DNA of 64,000 nt, from NCBI RefSeq assembly GCF_000234665.1, contig NC_018316.1:62001-126000 (forward strand), written 5' to 3'. This stretch comes from Leishmania mexicana MHOM/GT/2001/U1103. Lineage: Eukaryota; Euglenozoa; Kinetoplastea; Trypanosomatida; Trypanosomatidae. Below, one piece after another: positions 52,451 through 61,838 of the stretch (positions within the stretch are counted from its first letter, which is position 1; every line of letters begins with the position of its first letter). Below the pieces are notes generated by a model. It did no database searches, was not told the origin of the DNA, and saw only the letters and a program-made list of their open reading frames with translations. A program made the translations under genes and the position numbers.

Positions 52451-55400
52451 ATGCAGGGGTCTCCATACGGCCACCAGTCGGCTACCGCTGACGCGGTCGA
52501 TGTCCCCTACAGCGATGCGAGTGTAGCGACGGTGCTGTCGCTGTCGCCCTTCTCAGAGTTTTGCAAGTTGCGTGATAAGTGGGCCGCCAAGCCGCTCATC
52601 CGCGGCCGCTATGTCGGCATGTGCGGCGGCGACCCGGCGCAGCGGGAGCGGCGCGAAGACTTCGAGTGCATCACGCTCACTGTCTCTCCCTCGGCATCCT
52701 CCCATGCCTTTGGCGGTGGTACATGTCGGAGCGCCGTGTGGGGGCAGGTAGAGGCGTACAGCCGATCCGCAGCAGGCAAGACGATTGATCCGGCGCAGCA
52801 GCGGACGCCGCTGGCGCTGGAGAAGTCGATGCACTTTCTTGTCGAGCACTACCTGCGCGTGCCGCACACGCCCCTCGTCTACGCGGAGCCTTTCCGCGTC
52901 TGGGGCTACCTGTGGGACCGGTTTCGCGGCATCCGCACGACGTGGGGTCCTCAGCTGCCCCCGAGCAACGTTAGCCTTCAGGGCTACGTGGACAGCGAAA
53001 CGGGTCGCACGCTCTCCGTGGAAGAGCTGCGCCGCGAGAGCTACCGTCGCGTGCGCTGGCTCGAGTTCACCGTCGCCGCACTGGCCGTGGGCGGGGCGTA
53101 CCTCTGCTGCTCCCCCGAAGGCTGCCAGCGGTTCATGCAAGACAAAAAGCAGTTCCTCGAGTCCATGTCGCAGTGCTTCACCGACCTCACCGTCTTCTAC
53201 CGGGCAGAGCAGCGGCACCGCAACGCCGAGCTCTTCTCTGTGCTGCTGCTGCTCTACGGCCTGCAGCAGGAGATGAAGGTCGAGGACCGCTCGTCGTTCT
53301 GTCGCTTCCACACGGTCATCGTGGACGGCGAGCCTCGCCTCTGTCCAGAGAACGCGTCGGAGAGCGTCAACCTCGCGCAGGTGTACCGAGAGCTGGAGAA
53401 GCAGCCGCACATGCTCGAGACGCAGCCGGTGCGGGTAGCCCTTGAGCTCATCCACTTCTGGGCGGCGCGGCGGTGGTTCCAGTTCTTCGAATTCTGCGGA
53501 TCCGCCCCCATGACACCGCTGCAGCGCGCCGTCGTCTTTCAGTCCTTCACCTACGGTCGCTACCGCGCGGTGCTGGATCTCGTGTTGCCCAACTACTACG
53601 TCTATCCAAAATTGCGCGTGCGACATGCCATCCCGGTCGCTGAGTTGGCCGACCAGCTCCTGATGAACCACGACCATTGCCTCGAGTTCCTGAAGCGCAT
53701 GGGGCTGGATGCTCAACTCGAGTGCAAGACTCCGCACCAGCTGCAACAACAAGCGGCAAGCTCCTTCTACCCCATCACGTCCCCGCCGTCCGGCCCCACG
53801 GCTGCCACCGTCGCAGGAGCTTCCGCGAGTGGTGGTGGTGGTGGTGAGGCTGGCTGGTACCTGAACCTGTGCCACGCGAACTCGGAGCCTCTCACCACGG
53901 CGGATGAGCTCGAGAAGCGGTGTGTCAACAAGCGGGCTCTCTTCTTCCCCACGCACCCCGCCTTCTTCGGGTTTCGCGTCTCGCACGCGGCGTACGAGCG
54001 CTTCCCAGACGCGAAGGGCTTTCCAGCCACCGGTACCGAAGGCGTCTGTGATGCGCTTGCGGTGGCAGGAAGCGGCTCGCCAGTCGGCCGCGGCGCCGTG
54101 CGATCCCCATCGGGTCTTCAGGGCCGCGTCGTACCGCGGTCGAAACCGGGGACGGTGCCGAGGAGGCGTTCGGGGTCGGGAAGCCGCGGCGACTCCGGGG
54201 ACGGTGGTGATGAGGACTACTACGTCGATGAGTACTGCCACGATGGCAGTACCGAAGAAGAGCGCGAGAGGGATAACGGTAGCGGCGGGGATGACGACAG
54301 CGCCTACGAGAACAAGGGCGATGACTGCGACTCGCCACCGCAGCGGCAGTCAACGGTGTCTCCTCCCTCTGCGATGTCGCCCTCCTGGGACAAGGAAGCA
54401 GCTCTGCTCGGCCAGCTTGGGTGCCCCGTGAACCTGATGGAGGTGTTGGAGGCCTACTGCCCACCCTACAACAGCGAAGTCGCCGCGCTGCGGCTGTCGG
54501 ACACCAGTGAGGAGCTGTTTGCGTCGCTGCCGGCGCACCGCGTGGAGATGCTGCTCCGCTGCCGCCATGCGCACCTGCGAGCCCGACACTGGCAAAGGGC
54601 ATCGGCGCGTGACGATGACACTGTTGCGGGGGTGTCCGAGGAGGAGGTGCTGTACTGGGCAGAGAAGATGGAGAAGGAGTCCGTCTCCACGGCAAGCAGC
54701 CTCTTCAACGGCAGTGATGACGACGATGTGGACGACAACGAGGGTGAGGAGCATGACATCGATGCGGCAGCGGTGCATCGCACTTCAGTCGCGGACGTGT
54801 CGTCGTCATCGCAGGCCGACGCTGTCCCATCAGCAGTCATCAAAGCCCGGCAGCTGCTCACCGCTATTCGGGATAACCCACTCTACGCGGCAGTCGCAGC
54901 AGACCGCGCGGAGGCGGAGGCTCGGCGAGCAAAGCAAGAAGAGGTCGACGCGCGAAGAGAAGCAACCGCCACAGAGACAGCTCGAAGTGATCAACCGCAG
55001 CGGGCTCGGGCACTGACGGAGGCGGCTCCATGCGTTGTCGTCCCCCTACCCGACAACGACAACGATGACGCCGACCAGCGCTGCAAGCTGCAGAGCCCAC
55101 GTGCTGCAGGGTCGCCAACGACGCTGCCGACCCGGCGCCCAGTGGACAGGACTAGAAACGACGCTGGTACGCCGGCGGCTACAGAAGGCAGTATAATGGG
55201 CCTCCCAGACGTGAGCACGGCGCATCAGAGGCGGCAACAAAGTTTGGACCAGGAAGACTTGGCCACGACGGTGGAGCCGCAGCGGCATCTGCAGCTACAG
55301 AAGCCACCGTCCCCATCATCTACGTTGTCGATGCCGAGGCCTCTCGTGCCCACGGCGGCCAGCGTGTTCACACCTGGCAAACGTGAACCGACCGGTGTTG

Positions 55401-58111
55401 CTGGCACCGACAGCACAACGCCAATCCCCACAGCGGGGCAGCGCGAGGGCAGCAGCAGCAACAGCAGCGGTAGCGGTGCACCAATGCTAGGCTACAGTCA
55501 CCTGAAGCCGCTGAAGCAGACGCTGTCCGGTGACGGCGAGGATGACGAGAAGAGTGCTGGTGCTGACACAGAGCCAGGTCTTATGAGTGGCCGTGGCGGG
55601 TCCACCTCCGCGTCTGCTGCCGACGCCTCCGAGGCGACATCGGACAGCAGCACCCCCGAAGGCGACACATCGGCGCCGCCTTGCCCGCCTCTGTGGGGCG
55701 GACAGCGTCCTTTGCCGGTGCCACCGTCGAAGTCGACGTCCGACAGCTTCACGCCGCGGCCTCCACTAGAAACGCGGCCGGAATATTCCGCAGCCGGTGC
55801 AGCGTCACGCCGCACCGGCGGAGAGGCGGCACGAGGAGTCGCTACCGAGAACGAGAGCGGCGAGGATGTTGTTGGGAAGGAGCAGGCGCGCGTCAGCGAC
55901 GAAGGTGTCTGGAAGTACCAAAAGGCCGAGGCGGCGGGGCGGCGCGGTGTGCTCGTGCAGCGACAGCCATCGGTGCCTATCCCTCCCGCCCACGTGGACG
56001 CCTTCGCTCGCGTGTGCGTTCCCCTTGTTGAGGAGTACCTGCAACTGTGGGTGCGACTGACCCATGAAGACGAGAAGACGCTGCGCACAGCAGCGCAGTG
56101 CGTGCTCGACATCCGTGAAGCAGAGGCAGAGGCGCAGACCACGCAGGGCGCTAACGGTGGCACCGAATGCGGCGATGAAGCTAGTTCTGCGGTACGCACT
56201 GGGCGAGGGCGCCTGGTGCAACGTTGGCACAGCAGCGCACTGAAAGGCGGAGGAGGAGCAACAGCGGCAGCGTCCACGTGGTGGCGGCAGCGGCGTCTGC
56301 AAATCACAGCCCGTGCGATGGCGCTCGTGGCTCGCCAGCTTCTCACCACGGCGGTGCTTCGGGGCAGCATGAGCGAGTACGGGCAGCTGATGTGGGACCT
56401 CTCCTTATCAGGGTGGGCGTCCTCAAAGGCGGCAGACCACGATTCGGCTTTTGGAAGCGGTCTCCGCGCGACGGACCTGGGCCGCAGAGGCGTGGCGAAG
56501 GCGTGCGCGGCGCAGCAGCACACTGCTGTCTATGACGACAGCGACGACGCGCGAGCGGCGCGCCTAAGCCGCGGTTGCTCTGCCGCCGTGCTCTCTGCAA
56601 GCGACGTTGACGCGATTCTCGCCGCCGCGCAGACACAACCCAACGAGACTTTGGCAAGCAGTGCGGAAGGCGCAGTAACCGCATGGCCCTCGGCTGCGAG
56701 TGCTGCCTCGACGCGCTCTGCGGTGCCCTTCACGCTCACGCAGCGAAAGGCAGGTTTAGGCTACGCGAAGGACACATGTGAGGCCGCCTTGGGCGAAGCC
56801 GTGAGCACCGTCTTCAGCTGCGCCGTTGGAGCAGAGACGCTGCCCGCCCGCGACTCACTCGCAGCTTTGCTCTCCAGTGCCGTCGACGTCTCACTCGACT
56901 CCGCCGACGCCTGCAGTCGCTCCCGTCGCGCCTGCACAGCGGCAGCGCTGCAGCTCACCAGCATCTACATCTGGGTGAGCACTGAGAGCTACTGGGACCG
57001 CGAGTTCCGTGCCACGCCTGCAGCCGTAGCCGGCACCGGCGCGGCGGACGCGGTGGCGTTCGCCCGCCTGTTCCAAAATGAAAGGGAGCGGTGGCTCGTG
57101 TCTGTGATGCTGCCGGCAACCGCATGCACGGCAATGGAGGTCTTCAGTGATATGGATAACACAAGCGGCGATGATGAGCAAGCATCGCGGAGGCAGTCTA
57201 ACGCAGGCCGACGGGGCGGGAAGCGTCGTCGCAGCAGCGTGCAGCACAGCCATGTCGGCGACAACACGCGCAGTGTCCTATGGCTGAGCGAAGTGGATGC
57301 TGGCCCGCACAGCGCGTCTGCGCCCCCTCCAGCCCCGCTTGTGGCGCGGCTGTTTCAACGCGATCATTTCGCAGACGTGCGGATGGTGCGCTCCGTCGTG
57401 CTGTCCCCCGGGCACAGCGTTGGCGCTGCGGCCCATGGGAGCAGCACTCTGCCGCTCATGACACGCATCGCCCTCTACGGCTGCGACACGTACACGCTGC
57501 CGCGCTTGCGTGTGCGGCGCGATGGCGGCGTGCGGCTTGCGCAGCAACACAGCGGCTTCTCGACGGATGACGGCCACGCAAAGGTTGAGCACGTGAAGGC
57601 CTCACCAGACTCCACGCGAGCACTGGCGATGTCCCATGCCCACTACACGGCCCTCCTCGCCGTCGACGTCGCAGAACCGGGGTACATGGCGAAGGCGCGG
57701 CGTGCGTTGGCAGCGGTCGCCGCAAGTCACGTCGGGTACACGACGGCTGCATCTGCGCGTGGCGCGGCGGCGGCGATGGAGTGGAACGGCCGCTGGGAGG
57801 GGGTGCCAGAGACGAACTGCGTGGAGGGCATTGTGTTGTGCCTCCTGAGCTCCCCCGCCCAGCTGACGGACACTGCCTCCGTCGTTGCAGAGCTCGAGGG
57901 CATGTTCTCGGACCTTTGGCATCACCGACACGGCACAGGCGAGCGGCGCAAGACTAATACCGTCGCCGCAGCTTCCGCGCCGGCTGTCGTGGGCGTGGAA
58001 ATCGTCTACGGGGACGCAGAGGGAGCGAAGGCAGCCATGAAGAAGGCCATGCAGACGCTCCTGTCCACTTACGCGCAGCAGGCGATGGCTGTGCTAGCCA
58101 ACGACAGCTGA
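52451..58111 (+). CDS. SAC3/GANP-domain protein (putative mRNA export or PCI-type scaffold)
   Basis: 1886 residues. The region from about 120 to 470 matches the SAC3/GANP layout: LEKSMHFLVEHYL at about 123, then WGYLWDRFRGIRTTWGPQ at about 151-168, corresponding to the family's DRxRxIRxD signature. It continues with a helical RWLEFTVAALAVGG, LESMSQCFTDLTVFYR and the NAELFSVLLLLYGLQ helix, and a long PCI-like helical tail to LECKTPHQLQQQ. In yeast and animals Sac3/GANP scaffolds the TREX-2 complex linking transcription to nuclear mRNA export; in other proteins the domain serves proteasome or centrosome assemblies. The remainder (about 530-1150) is acidic, Ser/Thr-rich and disordered. The C-terminal ~700 residues contain scattered helical and hydrophobic segments with no recognised domain. 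The family call is based on motif resemblance by eye; the role is inferred. Confidence 0.8.
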   Translation: MQGSPYGHQSATADAVDVPYSDASVATVLSLSPFSEFCKLRDKWAAKPLIRGRYVGMCGGDPAQRERREDFECITLTVSPSASSHAFGGGTCRSAVWGQVEAYSRSAAGKTIDPAQQRTPLALEKSMHFLVEHYLRVPHTPLVYAEPFRVWGYLWDRFRGIRTTWGPQLPPSNVSLQGYVDSETGRTLSVEELRRESYRRVRWLEFTVAALAVGGAYLCCSPEGCQRFMQDKKQFLESMSQCFTDLTVFYRAEQRHRNAELFSVLLLLYGLQQEMKVEDRSSFCRFHTVIVDGEPRLCPENASESVNLAQVYRELEKQPHMLETQPVRVALELIHFWAARRWFQFFEFCGSAPMTPLQRAVVFQSFTYGRYRAVLDLVLPNYYVYPKLRVRHAIPVAELADQLLMNHDHCLEFLKRMGLDAQLECKTPHQLQQQAASSFYPITSPPSGPTAATVAGASASGGGGGEAGWYLNLCHANSEPLTTADELEKRCVNKRALFFPTHPAFFGFRVSHAAYERFPDAKGFPATGTEGVCDALAVAGSGSPVGRGAVRSPSGLQGRVVPRSKPGTVPRRRSGSGSRGDSGDGGDEDYYVDEYCHDGSTEEERERDNGSGGDDDSAYENKGDDCDSPPQRQSTVSPPSAMSPSWDKEAALLGQLGCPVNLMEVLEAYCPPYNSEVAALRLSDTSEELFASLPAHRVEMLLRCRHAHLRARHWQRASARDDDTVAGVSEEEVLYWAEKMEKESVSTASSLFNGSDDDDVDDNEGEEHDIDAAAVHRTSVADVSSSSQADAVPSAVIKARQLLTAIRDNPLYAAVAADRAEAEARRAKQEEVDARREATATETARSDQPQRARALTEAAPCVVVPLPDNDNDDADQRCKLQSPRAAGSPTTLPTRRPVDRTRNDAGTPAATEGSIMGLPDVSTAHQRRQQSLDQEDLATTVEPQRHLQLQKPPSPSSTLSMPRPLVPTAASVFTPGKREPTGVAGTDSTTPIPTAGQREGSSSNSSGSGAPMLGYSHLKPLKQTLSGDGEDDEKSAGADTEPGLMSGRGGSTSASAADASEATSDSSTPEGDTSAPPCPPLWGGQRPLPVPPSKSTSDSFTPRPPLETRPEYSAAGAASRRTGGEAARGVATENESGEDVVGKEQARVSDEGVWKYQKAEAAGRRGVLVQRQPSVPIPPAHVDAFARVCVPLVEEYLQLWVRLTHEDEKTLRTAAQCVLDIREAEAEAQTTQGANGGTECGDEASSAVRTGRGRLVQRWHSSALKGGGGATAAASTWWRQRRLQITARAMALVARQLLTTAVLRGSMSEYGQLMWDLSLSGWASSKAADHDSAFGSGLRATDLGRRGVAKACAAQQHTAVYDDSDDARAARLSRGCSAAVLSASDVDAILAAAQTQPNETLASSAEGAVTAWPSAASAASTRSAVPFTLTQRKAGLGYAKDTCEAALGEAVSTVFSCAVGAETLPARDSLAALLSSAVDVSLDSADACSRSRRACTAAALQLTSIYIWVSTESYWDREFRATPAAVAGTGAADAVAFARLFQNERERWLVSVMLPATACTAMEVFSDMDNTSGDDEQASRRQSNAGRRGGKRRRSSVQHSHVGDNTRSVLWLSEVDAGPHSASAPPPAPLVARLFQRDHFADVRMVRSVVLSPGHSVGAAAHGSSTLPLMTRIALYGCDTYTLPRLRVRRDGGVRLAQQHSGFSTDDGHAKVEHVKASPDSTRALAMSHAHYTALLAVDVAEPGYMAKARRALAAVAASHVGYTTAASARGAAAAMEWNGRWEGVPETNCVEGIVLCLLSSPAQLTDTASVVAELEGMFSDLWHHRHGTGERRKTNTVAAASAPAVVGVEIVYGDAEGAKAAMKKAMQTLLSTYAQQAMAVLANDS

Positions 58112-58567
58112 TACACGCACCTAATCCAGAGCCCATTTGGTCTTTCGAAGAAGCACAGCATCGATGGTGTGAGGTGTGAGGTGCTGAGTTGCAAGCGCAG
58201 TCTCCTGGGCGGTGGAAGACAAGTCGCAGAGGCGGGTGGGTGGGCGAGGCAGACACAAGCTGCGCCACCCTCTCCGGTAGGGGGTGCTCACCCCACCGCA
58301 TCTTCTTCGGCGCGGACACCTGTGTGATGTGCTGGGGGGAGGGGGAGGGGGCTCCCCTGGAGAACTAGTGGCGTTGCGCGACCCGCCTCATCCGCATCAC
58401 AGTTGGACGATGACATGCATCCCCGCTTGCTCGCGTGCTCTCTACTTACTTCCATACTATTTCTCCACGACTCCTGGCGCTATCTATACATATACATACA
58501 CGTACGCATGAGCTCACAGGCATGCAGCAGCCTTTCGCGCCCTCCTGCCCTCCCTCTGTGTAACGTT
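58112..58567. other. Short intergenic region before the 58568 gene
   Basis: 456 bp with G-rich runs near 58333-58353 and a pyrimidine-rich then TATACATA-type stretch (58435-58500). Possible acceptor AGs lie at 58510-58511 and 58518-58519. No gene is present. Confidence 0.5.
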
Positions 58568-60373
58568 ATGGTCTACGTGCGGCTCATCACCCCGGCGCTA
58601 GCGCAGCTGCTCGATGCAGCGGCCAGCGCGCCCGAAATAGTGCAGGCCCGGCGTGAATTTATCGAGGAACGCCTGCGCGCTCTTGTGCACACGCAGTCTT
58701 CATCCCGGCTGGAGGATGCCTTGTGGATCTACCTCGTCTCTACGCAGCAGCTGGTTTCGAGAACTGCGCACAACTCCCAAGCGTCGACGTTCCCCAGCAG
58801 CTCCAGCTGTCCGCTGCCGCCGTCGCTCTTGTTGCCCGAGTCCCTGGCATGTATCAGTGACGCCGTGCGCTGGTACTGTGGCGAGTTGTCGATCCTTGTT
58901 ACTCGCCCGCCAGCTGATGAGTGCGAGACAGCGCCACAGACGACGCCGCAGCCGTTGCGGGATGCGCAACAACAGAAGCAGCCAAAATCAAAGCCGGTCA
59001 TCCACATCAAGCAAGAGCCTCGTGCCTTGCCGGCAGAGCAACCGGGAGCACGGATCGATGAGCTTCTTCGACAGCGCCAGCAGCCAGCCCCGTCACCAGC
59101 GCCGTCGCCGCCGGCTCAGCGCCCCAAGCAGGCAACTGGGCCCCTTGCTACTGTACTGCTGGCCCTCGATGCATTAGCCCAGCTCAAGCGTATTCCCGCG
59201 CTCCTTCAGCCTCGCACCATCGCCCTCCTTGTCCGCGATTTTGTCTCTCTCTGGAGCCTCGTCTACCTCTGCAAGCAGCTGAAGCGCCACCAGCAGCGCA
59301 AGGAGCGTCTCCTGACGGGCGCGGTGATCTCAGCAATCGGGGCGATGGATGTGAAACGTGGTCTCGGCGGGGACTGGAGGCGTCGCGACAACACTCACGT
59401 CGGGCACAGCCCTGACGCGCACCATACCGACGACGAGCCCATCGCGGTGTGCTTCCACGATTACGATCTGCTGCTGCCATGGGACCTCGTCCAGCGTATA
59501 TTGGCGTCGCCGGCTGTCTCCATGGCAGCCATCGCAGCGCAGTGTCGAGCCGTGGAGGAGGCCAGGGCCGGTGCACTGTCTTCCGCATCTGCGAGAAGGG
59601 CCGCCACCTCCCACGCCTTCGCGCTCATCCTCAACCCTGCAGTAACGGCCATGGACGACAACCCAGACCGTCTACGCAAGAACGCACGCATCGACGCCAT
59701 TGACAAGGCTGCCAGCAAGTACTACTACGCCCTGCTGTCCGCTCGTGCGCATGGGCAGACAAGTGTGGACATCCGCGGCGCACCGTCCGGAGCCTCCTCT
59801 GCGTCCGCCGCGGCCCACCAAGAGGCATTGCGCAGCTCCTTGACGGCAGTGGACATTGGCGAATACGGCGTGCTCGACCCGTCGAGGATTCGTGCGCCAG
59901 CCTACCTTGCAGTCGTGGATGGGTCACTCTCTGGTGGCGTCGGCGGTGGGTCGTCGAGAGCGGCGTCGGCAAGTCCGGAGACGGCCGCCAAGTCGCATGC
60001 GCTATTTCTGCGCGACGCCTCGATTGGCTTCGACATCCAGGTGATGGCCCTCACCGGCGCCGGTGTTGGGTACTACCTCGGCTACCTGCGCGGGCTGTCG
60101 CCGGAGTGGTGCACGCTGTACGCTGTGGTCGGCCTTGTGACGATGATGCTGGTGGACGCTGGCCTGCTTATAATTCGGATAGGACGGCAGGATCAGGCGG
60201 TGCTCAAGGCCCGCGCACGAATTCGCCAGCAGCGGGAAAAACTGAACAAGGAAGGCGAGAAGCTCGTACAGTCCATGCAGGCCGCTGCAGGTCTGTCAGC
60301 GGCCGACGGTGCTGAGCTGACTGCCGCCCCCCTGCAGACGGAGACGGACCCGCACACCAAGAAGATCCAGTAG
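58568..60373 (+). CDS. Hypothetical membrane protein with C-terminal two-helix hairpin
   Basis: 601 residues from ATG 58568. In-frame ATGs at 58415 and 58508 are alternatives, but the first AG after the pyrimidine tract overlaps 58508, so I prefer 58568, whose N-terminus (MVYVRLITPALAQLLDAA) looks natural. Two adjacent hydrophobic helices lie at about 490-510 (IQVMALTGAGVGYYLGYLRG) and 515-537 (CTLYAVVGLVTMMLVDAGLL), separated by a short turn, followed by a charged coiled-coil-like tail (KARARIRQQREKLNKEGEKL). An amphipathic region near 200-250 is Leu-rich. A terminal hairpin after a long soluble part is reminiscent of organelle-membrane assembly factors such as Vma12/TMEM199, but I see no specific motif and would not name it. 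Confidence 0.72.
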   Translation: MVYVRLITPALAQLLDAAASAPEIVQARREFIEERLRALVHTQSSSRLEDALWIYLVSTQQLVSRTAHNSQASTFPSSSSCPLPPSLLLPESLACISDAVRWYCGELSILVTRPPADECETAPQTTPQPLRDAQQQKQPKSKPVIHIKQEPRALPAEQPGARIDELLRQRQQPAPSPAPSPPAQRPKQATGPLATVLLALDALAQLKRIPALLQPRTIALLVRDFVSLWSLVYLCKQLKRHQQRKERLLTGAVISAIGAMDVKRGLGGDWRRRDNTHVGHSPDAHHTDDEPIAVCFHDYDLLLPWDLVQRILASPAVSMAAIAAQCRAVEEARAGALSSASARRAATSHAFALILNPAVTAMDDNPDRLRKNARIDAIDKAASKYYYALLSARAHGQTSVDIRGAPSGASSASAAAHQEALRSSLTAVDIGEYGVLDPSRIRAPAYLAVVDGSLSGGVGGGSSRAASASPETAAKSHALFLRDASIGFDIQVMALTGAGVGYYLGYLRGLSPEWCTLYAVVGLVTMMLVDAGLLIIRIGRQDQAVLKARARIRQQREKLNKEGEKLVQSMQAAAGLSAADGAELTAAPLQTETDPHTKKIQ

Positions 60374-60407
60374 CGCTGGGACTGAGGTGTCTGGTGAATG
60401 GCAAGCA

Positions 60408-60495
60408 CAGGAGGTCAGAGCGATGTATGCCCGCCGCGCAGGGGCGGTCGTGTGGCAACATACCCGCCATGCGGTGCGGGGCAGCGCCATGGACG
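60408..60495 (-). repeat. Repeat remnant, inverted relative to 45990-46130
   Basis: The reverse complement reads CATGGCGCTGCC, then CGACCGCCCCTGCGCGG and a GCGGCGGGCATACATCGCTC block continuing into TGACCTCC, matching blocks just right of repeat copy 2. It lies immediately downstream of the 58568 gene stop, so it is within the likely 3' UTR, the usual location of SIDER elements. The orientation is opposite to copies 1 and 2. Confidence 0.5.
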
Positions 60496-60948
60496 CGTTC
60501 GAAGCTCATGCAGAGTCTGAGCGGCGCTGCGCCTTTTCTTCAGTGTTTCTCTTGTCTATTGCTCGCTTCCCCGTGGCGGTGGCGGCGCAGGTGTGCGGTG
60601 GTCTGCTGGCGTGGCCCGTAGTACTGTTCTACGCTGTGCGAGGAGGCTCGCTGCGTGTCTCCGGGGAAGGAGGAGAGTTCAGGCGGGGGGCGGTTCAAAG
60701 TAAGCCCGTCGAGCGGCAACGCGGGAGAGCGCACAAGTAGGGGCACGGAACAACGGTGCTGCGGACAGATGCACGCAACTCGAATCGGATGACCCCTCTT
60801 CGAGACACGGACGCCCGTCCAGGTGCGGAACTGAGGATGGCAATGTGTGCCTGCACGTGCCTCGTGTGTGCAGCTCCAACACGTGAGGCTCACCCTCGCG
60901 GCCACCTCTCCTACCATGGCAAGACGCAGGGGAACCTACACCAATGCT

Positions 60949-60962
60949 CCCCCCCCCCCCCC
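60949..60962 (+). repeat. C14 homopolymer
   Basis: Fourteen consecutive C residues followed by ACACTCCCTCCC. The run length may be unstable in the genome or uncertain in the assembly. Confidence 0.8.
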
Positions 60963-61838
60963 ACACTCCCTCCCTCCATCTCTGATCGCCGCATCCTTTG
61001 CTCACACGCACGAGCGCGCGCAGCAGAGTCCATAGTCGCAGTCACTGGAGCCCGCATGCATCCACGCGGATGGCATGGGAGGCAAACTTTGACGGTCCTA
61101 TCCCCACCGGTATCCACGCTCAGCGTCCTTAGTTGTGAAGAAAACTCGCGCGGCCATCGTCGCGATACACGTTTATTTCCCACTTGGAGTGGCTGTAGAC
61201 ATCTGCCGCCGCCACTGCTGTTGCCGCCTCGTGCTTCTCTCCGCTCCACTCCACCTCCTCCTCCTCCCCCCGCCCGCTTCACCTTCTGTAAAGACAGAAA
61301 GATCACCAGTTCGGGTGGCGTGGCTTCGTCGCGGCTCGGCTTACTCGCTCCCAAGACGCGCACGCGCATCCGAGACACGCACGCGGCAGCCAGCGCCCGC
61401 TCTTGCATTTCCCTTTTCGTTTGTCTGTTTTTTTGGTTGCTTTGCTCCTGTTTTCCCTCCTCATCGACGGTCGCGGTTTTCACGGCTCGCCAGCGATCTC
61501 TGGGTGCCCCTCCCCACCCCCCACCACCACCTCTCCCCCCTCTCCCCCATCCGTGTCCGCATCACCACCGGCGTCCCCGTACGACTACTGCCTGCTTGCG
61601 CCACCTCGTTGTGCAGTGGTGCGCGTGTGCGAAATCCGTGAAGGGTGCGCTCCCCGCGCTGTCCCTCTCCCTCTCTCTTCTCCTCCTCCTCGGCGGTGTG
61701 TAGGCGCTGTGCGTGCACTGCGAGGTGGTGTTGGGAGGCGAGGGTGCACCTCTCGGCTGCTGCCGCTGCTGCTTTGAATGCAGTCCGACCGCTTCCCTGC
61801 TTGCTTACGTCATCCAAAAGTGTGCCCGCCTCCCCGAG

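Larger units (their letters stand above)
60374..61838. other. Intergenic between the 58568 and 61839 genes
   Basis: 1.46 kb. The left part carries an inverted repeat remnant (60408-60495). Elsewhere there is a C14 run (60949-60962), CT-rich sequence (61240-61275, 61500-61550) and a pyrimidine tract with AG at 61702-61703. ORFs on both strands have no domain. Confidence 0.55.

Noticed and set aside
52553..54241. 562-codon ORF antisense to the SAC3-domain gene
   Set aside because: No recognisable domain, lies exactly over conserved sense codons, and is explained by composition.
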